Shown piece after piece: positions 1 to 6,682 of a stretch of DNA of 25,312 nucleotides. The first letter of the stretch is position 1. The number at the start of each line of letters is the position of its first letter. Position numbers and translations under genes: made by a program. Source of the DNA: Lachnospira sp. UBA5912 (GTDB lineage Bacteria > Bacillota > Clostridia > Lachnospirales > Lachnospiraceae); contig DJDY01000214.1 of the NCBI GenBank assembly GCA_002435585.1, positions 2,554 to 27,865 of the forward strand, given 5' to 3'. A model generated the notes under the pieces. It had not been told where the DNA came from and searched no databases. It worked only from the letters and a program-made list of their open reading frames with translations.

Positions 1-720
1 ATCTGTAAGATATTTCCATGTTTTTTTCGGAAATGTCATAAAACATTCTGCAAGCAGCCATCCAGCTGCCATCTGGGTATAATATCCATTAGATGAAAAA
101 TCTCTGTTAACAAGATTAAATATCTCATCCAGATATAATCCGTTATTCTCCTGACTGTTAATATTATCCTGACTAATAATATCTGGCTCTTTATCTGGTT
201 TAACACATCCAATATCTTCAAGTGAAACTTTCTTCATTCTTGGTCTTTTATTGCCATTCATATCGACCTTTAAGTAATGGTCAAGCAACATGATAAGTCC
301 TACTCGTGCCTTATATTCATCCCTTGATTCAACACATTCTTTTATGTATGGCATGAATTCATCCCTGAATATATCCATAACCCTGAATTCTGCACAAAAA
401 CCATCATTAACAGCCCAGTTATTAACAAGCGGAACGAAAGTTTTAAGGTCACTTAGTGCTTTTTTAAAGTCTTTTTCTTTAGCTGTTCCCATTCCTATTA
501 TGTATCCTCTAAGCAGTGTTTCTTCATGATATAAGTCGGGTTCATCCAGCAGTTTTCTAAAATTCCTGTTATCCTTTACAAGCTGTTTGGCATATTTTTT
601 TAATATTGGCTGCCTGATTCCTATTATATTATCACAGCCTGGAATAAGTGATGATGTAAACCCCGCATAGTCACCTTTATCACACATAGTCATTAATTCA
701 TTTCTTATATATCCAACCAT
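1..720 (-). CDS. DNA alkylation repair protein, AlkD family (partial, C-terminus beyond window)
   Basis: This frame is open from an ATG at 718-720 to the window edge (240 codons, no stop), so the C-terminus is missing. The N-terminal half has the HEAT-like helical pattern of AlkD-family DNA glycosylases, which excise positively charged alkylated bases such as N3- and N7-alkylpurines. Recognisable segments are IPGCDNIIGIRQPILKKYAK (residues 26-45) and NNWAVNDGF (100-108). W102 and D106 keep the W-x3-D spacing of the catalytic Trp/Asp pair of Bacillus AlkD, and W221 in AAGW fits the second DNA-contacting Trp. A CGGAG ribosome site (728-732) lies 7 bases before the ATG. The gene follows glyA but is separated from it by a terminator. 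Family call is confident; substrate is inferred from the family. Confidence 0.85.
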   Translation of the reverse strand, partial: MVGYIRNELMTMCDKGDYAGFTSSLIPGCDNIIGIRQPILKKYAKQLVKDNRNFRKLLDEPDLYHEETLLRGYIIGMGTAKEKDFKKALSDLKTFVPLVNNWAVNDGFCAEFRVMDIFRDEFMPYIKECVESRDEYKARVGLIMLLDHYLKVDMNGNKRPRMKKVSLEDIGCVKPDKEPDIISQDNINSQENNGLYLDEIFNLVNRDFSSNGYYTQMAAGWLLAECFMTFPKKTWKYLTD

Positions 721-977
721 ATTTTTTCTCCGTTTTATATTTTTTCATAATACACCTTCATTCTTCTTTTATGCTTATTATATTTACCTGCCATGCAGAT
801 TCAGAAAAGCTACTGCAGCGATATCTGCATAAAAAAATCCTGCCACCTGTCACATCTAAAGTTATGCCAGTATGAAATAATAACTTTCAGGCAGATGCCT
901 ATAAGTACATTATACTCACAAACAATAGAAATAACAGGTAACAGAATTATATCTTAGTCAAATCTGCACATACAGAA
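721..977. other. Intergenic region between glyA and the alkD-like gene
   Basis: This 257-base gap holds the glyA terminator (831-894), followed on the minus strand by an 8-bp inverted repeat (ATGCAGAT at 793-800, ATCTGCAT at 823-830). A possible -10 hexamer for the alkD-like gene, TATAAT, lies at 777-782 on the minus strand, but no convincing -35 box is visible. No further coding frame is seen. Confidence 0.5.
831..894 (-). terminator. Rho-independent terminator of glyA
   Basis: On the minus strand an outer CTGCC/GGCAG stem (890-894 with 840-844) encloses an 8-bp AAAGTTAT/ATAACTTT stem (880-887 with 858-865). The structure is followed by a run of seven T (831-837). It lies about 85 bases beyond the glyA stop codon. 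Confidence 0.7.
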
Positions 978-2219
978 TTATTCATAAAGAGGATACTTAT
1001 CTGTAAGGCCCTTAACCATCTCCATAGCCTTTGCCTTGTTAGCATCTACATCATCAACAAGTAATGCAATAGCTTCTGCTACTACATCCATATCTGCTGT
1101 GTTAAAGCCTCTTGTTGTAACTGCAGCTGTACCTAATCTTATACCACTTGTTACAAATGGTGAAGCTGGGTCATTAGGAATAGTGTTCTTGTTACATGTA
1201 ATATTAGCTGCATCAAGAAGCTTTTCTACTTCCTTACCAGTCTTATTCTTGCTTAAAAGGTTAACAAGCATAAGGTGATTGTCTGTACCACCTGATACGA
1301 TATCAAAGCCTCTGTTCATAAGGCCATTGCAAAGAGCCTGTGCATTATCAACAATGTTCTTAGCATAAGTCTTAAAGCTTGGATCTAGAGCTTCCTTTAA
1401 GCATACAGCCTTGCCAGCGATAACATGCATAAGTGGACCACCCTGAATTCCTGGGAATACGGCCTTATTGAACTTAAACTTCTCTGCATTTTCTGCAGAA
1501 GAAAGAATCATGCCACCTCTTGGTCCTCTTAATGTCTTATGTGTTGTAGTTGTGACTACATCTGCATAAGGGATTGGACTTGGATGCTGTCCACCTGCTA
1601 CAAGGCCAGCAATATGAGCCATATCAACCATAAGATATGCACCAACTTCATCTGCTATTTCTCTGAACTTCTTAAAGTCGATAACTCTTGCATATGCTGA
1701 TGCACCTGCAATAATCATCTTTGGCTTACATTCCTTGGCAATCCTTAACACTTCATCATAATCTATAAAACCTTCAGCTGTAACACCATAAGGAACTACA
1801 TGGAAATACTTACCAGAAATATTAACTGGTGAACCATGCGAAAGATGTCCACCACAGTCAAGGCTCATCCCCATAACAGTGTCACCCGGTTCTACCATAG
1901 CAAAGAATGCTGCAAGGTTAGCCTGTGCACCTGAATGTGGCTGTACATTGGCATATTCGCAGCCAAATAACTTCTTGGCTCTCTCAATAGCAAGTGTTTC
2001 AACAACATCTACGTATTCACATCCACCATAGTATCTCTTTCCTGGATAACCCTCTGCGTACTTATTAGTCAGTGGACTTCCCATAGCTGCCATAACCGCC
2101 TTACTTACAAGATTCTCTGAAGCTATAAGTTCAATATGGCTTCTCTGTCTTGCTAACTCATCATCCATAGCCTTGGCTACTTCTGGATCATAGTTCATTA
2201 CTTCATCAAATGAATACAT
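978..2219 (-). CDS. glyA: Serine hydroxymethyltransferase
   Basis: A 413-residue PLP enzyme that interconverts serine and glycine with tetrahydrofolate, supplying one-carbon units in the cytoplasm. The sequence is typical SHMT throughout: [13 protein letters not shown] near residue 27, [15 protein letters not shown] at 52-66, QPHSGAQAN at 93-101, and the PLP-lysine motif [14 protein letters not shown] with K228. The ATG at 2217-2219 is chosen because a perfect GGAGG lies 7 bases upstream (2227-2231). The frame extends 39 codons further, but that extension is not SHMT-like and would cross the promoter region. Length is normal for the family. It appears monocistronic, with its own promoter candidates and terminator. 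Confidence 0.97.
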   Translation of the reverse strand: MYSFDEVMNYDPEVAKAMDDELARQRSHIELIASENLVSKAVMAAMGSPLTNKYAEGYPGKRYYGGCEYVDVVETLAIERAKKLFGCEYANVQPHSGAQANLAAFFAMVEPGDTVMGMSLDCGGHLSHGSPVNISGKYFHVVPYGVTAEGFIDYDEVLRIAKECKPKMIIAGASAYARVIDFKKFREIADEVGAYLMVDMAHIAGLVAGGQHPSPIPYADVVTTTTHKTLRGPRGGMILSSAENAEKFKFNKAVFPGIQGGPLMHVIAGKAVCLKEALDPSFKTYAKNIVDNAQALCNGLMNRGFDIVSGGTDNHLMLVNLLSKNKTGKEVEKLLDAANITCNKNTIPNDPASPFVTSGIRLGTAAVTTRGFNTADMDVVAEAIALLVDDVDANKAKAMEMVKGLTDKYPLYE

Positions 2220-2256
2220 ATTACAACCTCCGTATCTGTTAATATAATCATATGAA

Positions 2257-2285
2257 ATAATACTGATAATGCATAAACGATGCAA
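2257..2285 (-). promoter_or_regulatory. Possible proximal glyA promoter
   Basis: TTGCAT (2280-2285) and TATTAT (2257-2262) are separated by 17 bases on the minus strand, about 40 bases before the glyA start. The -35 box matches consensus at only three positions, so this is weaker than the distal candidate at 2417-2445. Confidence 0.3.
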
Positions 2286-2357
2286 ACCAGGCAATCGTAC
2301 ACATATATCACCAGCATGCATACAATATATATTCAAATATTACTTCATATAATATAA

Positions 2358-2413
2358 AAGCTAAGCATATATACTACTGCCATATTTTAGCAGACATATA
2401 TCTTACTTAGCTT
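2358..2413 (-). promoter_or_regulatory. Long imperfect hairpin in the glyA leader or esterase trailer
   Basis: AAGCTAAG (2358-2365) and CTTAGCTT (2406-2413) form an 8-bp stem. Internal ATATAT and CTGC/GCAG pairings extend it into an imperfect hairpin of about 56 bases. On the minus strand it is followed by TTTTATATT, so it could be a weak terminator for the upstream esterase gene. It also begins almost exactly where transcription from the promoter at 2417-2445 should start, so it could be a 5' leader structure of glyA. The sequence does not decide between these. Confidence 0.5.
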
Positions 2414-2416
2414 CTA

Positions 2417-2445
2417 ATTTTATATAAATTTTATAGATAAGTCAA
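2417..2445 (-). promoter_or_regulatory. Distal glyA promoter candidate
   Basis: On the minus strand TTGACT (2440-2445) and TAAAAT (2417-2422) are separated by exactly 17 bases, a good vegetative promoter match located just after the esterase stop. Transcription would start near 2410 and give glyA a leader of about 190 bases that begins in the hairpin at 2358-2413. Confidence 0.55.
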
Positions 2446-2493
2446 TGCCTGCTTCGCAGTCGCTTCCTTTTTCTTTGCGCTCATTACATCACA

Positions 2494-3552
2494 TCAAAAT
2501 ACTCGTCTTAAGAAATTGTATAAGCCATTATTCCATACAACTGCCTCATGACCACCTGGTCTGTAATAAAATATATGTTCAATAGAATGAGCAGTCATAT
2601 ACTTACTATAATATTCTGAGGAAAGTCTGCAATAAGGATCTTCTTCTCCTGTAACTATAAGTGTTAACAATGGTGCTTCTTTTCCTTCTGGTACAAGCTC
2701 ATCTAAAAGATAACCTCTGTTTCCGTATGGAATTTCATCAAGGCTTGTATCAACAACACCACCTACTGGTTCGAAAGCACCTACATATCCGAAGATATCA
2801 GGATGTGCGAAGCAAAGATAAAGTGCCTCCCTTCCTCCAAGGGAATATCCTGCAATTGCTGTATACTCTCTTCCTTCTTTAGTAGAATAATGTGAATTAA
2901 TATAAGGAATCAATGCATTTATAACATCATTCTCACAATTATCATATCTTTCTGTCAGATCAGAAAATCCATAGTCTGATTCATTTTTGCCATCTGTATC
3001 AGTAAACACTGTAAAGCTTACAAGTATCATATCATTACGGTTATAATCATATACCGCATTCTGGGCAATATTAAGTGCATCCAGTCCCTTATAGTCCATG
3101 TAATCTCCACCCATTCCATGTAACAGATATACTACTGGATAGCTTTTGCTCTTATCATAATCTTTTGGCAGAAATACATTAGCACTGCGCATTTTATTAA
3201 GTGTTGGCGAATAATAGCTTATCTCTTCTACAGTACCATATGATCTGCCATCCTGTTCCCAGTTGAATCTGTCAGTCTCATCATAATTATCATCATTCTT
3301 ATCATATGATAACAACTGTACAGGATAATTATGATTAACACCAGATATATCCTCTGATATTACATTAGAATTACTGCCATCAGTATCAGATGTTGTTAAT
3401 CCAGTTATATCCTTAACAGCTGCATCACTGTTACTACCGCTTCCTGTGACACTGTCATTAGTTCTGCAACCAGTAAGGAGCATTCCTGCCGATAACGCTG
3501 CGACAAGAAGCATTCCTGCACTTTTCTTTATCATTCTGTTTCTTTTTACCAT
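2494..3552 (-). CDS. Lipoprotein esterase, esterase D/feruloyl-esterase-like alpha/beta hydrolase
   Basis: A 352-residue exported lipoprotein. The N-terminus is a lipoprotein signal: basic start, hydrophobic stretch, lipobox LLTGC with C29 as the lipidated residue. A Ser/Thr/Asn/Asp-rich linker runs to about residue 110. The hydrolase domain has the oxyanion-side motif YLLHGMGG (142-149), nucleophile elbow GYSLGG with S237, probable acid D305 in TGEEDPY, and catalytic H335 in PGGHE. This is the esterase family that includes feruloyl and acetyl-xylan esterases, so a role in removing acyl groups from plant polysaccharide is plausible but unproven. A GAGGTGA ribosome site supports the start. It has its own MerR-type promoter and structured leader, and lies downstream of aspS beyond a terminator. 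Confidence 0.85.
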   Translation of the reverse strand: MVKRNRMIKKSAGMLLVAALSAGMLLTGCRTNDSVTGSGSNSDAAVKDITGLTTSDTDGSNSNVISEDISGVNHNYPVQLLSYDKNDDNYDETDRFNWEQDGRSYGTVEEISYYSPTLNKMRSANVFLPKDYDKSKSYPVVYLLHGMGGDYMDYKGLDALNIAQNAVYDYNRNDMILVSFTVFTDTDGKNESDYGFSDLTERYDNCENDVINALIPYINSHYSTKEGREYTAIAGYSLGGREALYLCFAHPDIFGYVGAFEPVGGVVDTSLDEIPYGNRGYLLDELVPEGKEAPLLTLIVTGEEDPYCRLSSEYYSKYMTAHSIEHIFYYRPGGHEAVVWNNGLYNFLRRVF

Positions 3553-3606
3553 TTTTAATCACCTCAATATTATATAATAATTTATTCCTTAAACATCCCT
3601 ACACTC

Positions 3607-3660
3607 ACGAACCCGCGCTTTCGCGCTCTTTCGACATGCTTCGCATGACTGTTCGTTCGT
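3607..3660 (-). promoter_or_regulatory. Candidate structured RNA element in the esterase leader
   Basis: Read on the minus strand, ACGAAC (3651-3656, with a second overlapping copy at 3655-3660) can pair with GTTCGT (3607-3612) to close a junction. Two hairpins lie inside it: CATGC-GAA-GCATG (3635-3647) and GCGC-GAAA-GCGC (3615-3626), the latter with a GNRA-type tetraloop. It lies between the predicted start of transcription and the esterase start codon. I do not recognise it as a known riboswitch. It could also be an extragenic repeat element. Confidence 0.45.
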
Positions 3661-3730
3661 TAAAAGCTTTTCGTCCACTTATGAACAGACTAATGTTTGC
3701 TTAGAGCATTTGTTGATGACCTTTTTACAT

Positions 3731-3761
3731 ATATTAACACATGGAGTTCACTTCAAGTCAA
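3731..3761 (-). promoter_or_regulatory. MerR-type promoter/operator for the esterase gene
   Basis: TTGACT (3756-3761) and TAATAT (3731-3736) are separated by 19 bases, the long spacer typical of promoters remodelled by MerR-family activators. The spacer carries an imperfect dyad, CTTGAAGT-GA-ACTCCATG, with 6 of 8 half-site positions symmetric. No merR-like gene is present in the window. Confidence 0.55.
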
Positions 3762-3807
3762 TATTTAATATATAAAGATATTATCAGAAATATATTAAGA
3801 AATCTTT

Positions 3808-3848
3808 AAAAATGCCGCCCTGACAGTCTTAAACTACCAGAACGGCAT
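3808..3848 (-). terminator. Rho-independent terminator of aspS
   Basis: On the minus strand the arms pair as ATGCCG/CGGCAT, TTCTGG/TCAGGG (with G-U pairs) and TAGT/ACTG around a UUAAG loop. This gives about 16 continuous base pairs (3812-3848), followed by a run of T. It lies about 85 bases after the aspS stop. Confidence 0.85.
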
Positions 3849-3931
3849 CGTATATATTATAATATTATATCAATCTATTATTTATCATCGCTTCATTGTT
3901 TTGCAATTCACGCAGTATCTGCGTAACTATA

Positions 3932-5734
3932 TTATTCTTCAACTTCATGTTCTGGCTCTGATATACTTATAGAAAGGTCTTCAAGCTGCTTGGCATCAAC
4001 AACATCAGGTGCGTTAGTAAGAAGACATGTTGCATCCTTAACCTTAGGGAAAGCTATGACATCTCTTATTGAATCTCTCTTAGCCATAAGCATAACAAGT
4101 CTGTCAAGACCATATGCAAGTCCTGCATGTGGTGGTACACCATACTTGAAAGCATCGAGTAAGAAGCCAAACTTCTCATTAGCTACTTCATCTGTAAGTC
4201 CAAGTGCCTTAAACATTCTTGACTGTACATCTGCCTGGTGTATTCTTACTGAACCACCGCCAATCTCTGTACCATTAAGTACGATATCATAAGCCTTGGC
4301 ACGTACTGAACCTGGATCTGTCTCAAGCTTATCAAGATCCTCATCCATAGGCATAGTGAATGGATGATGCATAGCTACGAATCTTTCTTCTTCATCTGAC
4401 CATTCAAACTGTGGGAACTCTGTTACCCAGAGGAACTTATAATCATTCTTGTCAAGAAGACCCATCTGTCCTGCAAGCTCAACTCTTAATGCACCAAGTA
4501 CATTCCATACAATCTTGTTCCTGTCAGCTGCGAAAAGTAAAAGATCTCCTGGCTTTCCTTCCATAGCAGCAACAAGTGCATTCATCTCATCCTCTGTCAT
4601 AAACTTAGAGAATGATGACTTAAGTGAACCATCTTCATGTATAGCTATATATGCAAGACCCTTTGCACCATAACCCTTAGCGAAGTCAACAAGTGCATCT
4701 ATCTTCTTACGAGGCATGCTTCCCTGACCTGTGGCATTAATACCACGTACTGAACCGCCATTCTCAATAGCTCCTGTAAACACACCAAAACCACAGTTCT
4801 TAACTATATCGGTAACATTCTTAAGTTCCATACCGAATCTTAAGTCAGGCTTATCAGAACCGAATCTGTCCATAGCCTCCTGCCATGTCATACGCTGGAT
4901 AGGAAGCTTGACATCAACATCTAACACTTCCTTAAAAAGGTATGCTAAGAGTCTTTCATTGACATCAATTACGTCATCAACATCAACAAACGATAACTCC
5001 ATATCTATCTGTGTAAACTCTGGCTGTCTGTCAGCTCTTAAGTCCTCATCCCTGAAACATCTTGCAATCTGCATATATCTGTCATAACCAGAACACATAA
5101 GCATCTGCTTGAAAAGCTGAGGTGACTGTGGAAGTGCATAGAACTTACCTGGGTGAATTCTGCTTGGTACAAGATAATCCCTGGCTCCTTCTGGTGTTGA
5201 CTTAGTAAGCATAGGTGTCTCTATTTCAAGGAAGCCTTCCTTTGCAAGAAATGCTCTTGTAAGAGTTGCAACCTTACTTCTCATGATAATATTAGACTGG
5301 ATATCTGGTCTTCTTAAGTCTAAGCATCTGTACTTAAGTCTGATATCTTCCTTAGTGTTGATATTCTCCTCAATAGGGAATGGAGGTGTTTCTGACTCTG
5401 AAAGAATTCTTAAAGATTCTGCTGCTATCTCGATATCACCTGTCTTAAGATTCTCATTAACTGCACCACTTCTTTTAACTACCTTACCAACTACAGCTAT
5501 AACGAATTCATTTCTTAATGTATAAGCCTTATCAAAGCCTTCCTTACCTACTATATTCTCATCAAAAAGTATCTGTAAAATACCACTTCTATCTCTTAAA
5601 TCAACAAATATAAGTGAACCAAGATTACGTCTCTTAGCCACCCAGCCCATAACTGTAACAGTACTTCCTATATCAGCACTTGTCACCTCTGTACATCTGT
5701 GTGTTCTTTTTAAGCCAACCATTGACTCTGCCAT
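3932..5734 (-). CDS. aspS: Aspartyl-tRNA synthetase
   Basis: A 600-residue class II aminoacyl-tRNA synthetase that charges tRNA-Asp in the cytoplasm. The N-terminal OB-fold anticodon-binding domain (about 15-110) includes GWVAKRRNLGSLIFVDLRD. The catalytic core has motif 2 (FRDEDLRADRQPEFTQIDME, about 227-246) and motif 3 (GLAYGLDRLVMLMA near 555). An insertion between motifs 2 and 3 matches the GAD domain of bacterial-type AspRS, as does the length. The start is supported by GAGGT 7 bases upstream. The HD-GYP gene ends 56 bases upstream with no visible terminator between, so the two are probably cotranscribed. Whether it is discriminating or also charges tRNA-Asn cannot be read here. Confidence 0.97.
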   Translation of the reverse strand: MAESMVGLKRTHRCTEVTSADIGSTVTVMGWVAKRRNLGSLIFVDLRDRSGILQILFDENIVGKEGFDKAYTLRNEFVIAVVGKVVKRSGAVNENLKTGDIEIAAESLRILSESETPPFPIEENINTKEDIRLKYRCLDLRRPDIQSNIIMRSKVATLTRAFLAKEGFLEIETPMLTKSTPEGARDYLVPSRIHPGKFYALPQSPQLFKQMLMCSGYDRYMQIARCFRDEDLRADRQPEFTQIDMELSFVDVDDVIDVNERLLAYLFKEVLDVDVKLPIQRMTWQEAMDRFGSDKPDLRFGMELKNVTDIVKNCGFGVFTGAIENGGSVRGINATGQGSMPRKKIDALVDFAKGYGAKGLAYIAIHEDGSLKSSFSKFMTEDEMNALVAAMEGKPGDLLLFAADRNKIVWNVLGALRVELAGQMGLLDKNDYKFLWVTEFPQFEWSDEEERFVAMHHPFTMPMDEDLDKLETDPGSVRAKAYDIVLNGTEIGGGSVRIHQADVQSRMFKALGLTDEVANEKFGFLLDAFKYGVPPHAGLAYGLDRLVMLMAKRDSIRDVIAFPKVKDATCLLTNAPDVVDAKQLEDLSISISEPEHEVEE

Positions 5735-5790
5735 TGTTAATACCTCATTCCTGTAAATATTTAATAAAATACACCTATAATCAGATTAAT

Positions 5791-6417
5791 CTAAATATTA
5801 AGTATATCACTTATATCCAGATCATCAATATCTATTCTGCTGTTTTTTATAAGTTCAAGTGTTGATTCCTCATGAATAAGTCTTTGAAATAATATAAAGA
5901 TTTTCATGTCAAGATTCTTCACTTCATCTATCATAATAGAAACAGCTGTATCTATATCAAAGGCCTTTCTATAAGGTCTGTCTGATATAAGAGCCGCGAA
6001 TTCATCAGTAACCTTAAGAATTCTTGCTCCTATAGGTATATCCTCACCCACAAGTCCGTCTGGATATCCACTTCCATCGTAACACTCGTGGTGTAAAAGT
6101 ACAACCTCCATAATATTATCCGAATAATCATACTTTTTCAATACATCATAGCTAATCTTTGAATGCATGCTCATATACTTCTTTTCTTCTTCAGGAAGAT
6201 TCTCATTAGTTCTTCCATACAGATATTCGGAAAGCTTAAGCTTTCCGATATCATGCATCATAGCCGCAACTCTTAGCTCATATGCCTCATCATCTGACAT
6301 GCCATATTCTTTAGCAAGAGCATAGGTAAGATTAGCGACAAGCACTCCATGCTTAATACCGCTTTTGAAATCATTGACTATGTAGTCAATAAGCTCATTA
6401 TTCTTTTCTTTTTCCAT
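5791..6417 (-). CDS. HD-GYP domain phosphohydrolase (small, stand-alone)
   Basis: A 208-residue cytoplasmic protein that is essentially one HD-GYP domain. Metal-ligand motifs are visible: H55-D56 in MMHDIGK, H85, H109-H110 in LLHHE and the GYP signature DGSGYPDG (114-121), with D138 after it. The family hydrolyses cyclic di-GMP or related cyclic dinucleotides; that activity is inferred here. There is no sensor or receiver domain, so any regulation must come from expression or partners. The start is uncertain: the ATG at 6415-6417 is used, but a TTG at 6430-6432 in frame would add five residues, and neither has a strong ribosome site. It is preceded by a consensus promoter and followed closely by aspS. 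Confidence 0.85.
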   Translation of the reverse strand: MEKEKNNELIDYIVNDFKSGIKHGVLVANLTYALAKEYGMSDDEAYELRVAAMMHDIGKLKLSEYLYGRTNENLPEEEKKYMSMHSKISYDVLKKYDYSDNIMEVVLLHHECYDGSGYPDGLVGEDIPIGARILKVTDEFAALISDRPYRKAFDIDTAVSIMIDEVKNLDMKIFILFQRLIHEESTLELIKNSRIDIDDLDISDILNI

Positions 6418-6432
6418 ATTAAACTTAACCAA

Positions 6433-6682
6433 TATATACTTTTATTCCAGACAAAACACTTGAGATAAATATTTAAAACAAACATTTATTATTTGAAATA
6501 AGCATTTAAAGCTATACCTGTCTGAACAATAGTTTATTATATTTTTCAAAGACAAAATTGTCAATCTAATCACAATCTATTTTCATGCAAGATTTTATTT
6601 TTTATTTACTATATAACAATATTGCTGACAAGTGATAAACAGTCAATATAAGATATGCAATAAAACGCTAATTATTATATAT
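6433..6682. other. Intergenic region between the ABC operon and the HD-GYP gene
   Basis: This 250-base AT-rich gap contains the promoter for the HD-GYP gene (6536-6564). It also holds an imperfect inverted repeat (about 6617-6650) that might terminate the ABC operon, but with only a weak T-run. In the leader, TTCAGACA near 6520 could pair with TGTCTGGAA near 6447. No coding frame is seen. Confidence 0.45.
6536..6564 (-). promoter_or_regulatory. Consensus vegetative promoter for the HD-GYP gene and aspS
   Basis: On the minus strand, a perfect TTGACA (6559-6564) and a perfect TATAAT (6536-6541) are separated by exactly 17 bases. Transcription should start near 6529, leaving a leader of about 110 bases before the HD-GYP start. 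Confidence 0.85.

Larger units (their letters stand above)
3553..3931. other. Regulatory intergenic region between aspS and the esterase gene
   Basis: This 379-base gap holds, in minus-strand order, the aspS terminator (3808-3848), a MerR-type promoter (3731-3761) and a leader of about 170 bases with a compact multi-helix element (3607-3660). It is locally GC-rich against an AT-rich background. No coding frame is supported. Confidence 0.6.

Noticed and set aside
2220..2336. N-terminal extension of glyA by 39 codons
   Set aside because: The extension is not SHMT-like, lacks a ribosome site and crosses a promoter candidate. The internal ATG has a perfect GGAGG.
2431..2484. A 17-codon Lys-rich frame on the minus strand (ATG at 2482-2484) just after the esterase stop
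   Set aside because: It has no ribosome binding site, it overlaps the -35 box of the distal glyA promoter, and I see no family resemblance.
2220..2493. A glycine, serine or ZTP-type riboswitch upstream of glyA
   Set aside because: I could not find the conserved core of any riboswitch class I know, only a simple long hairpin.
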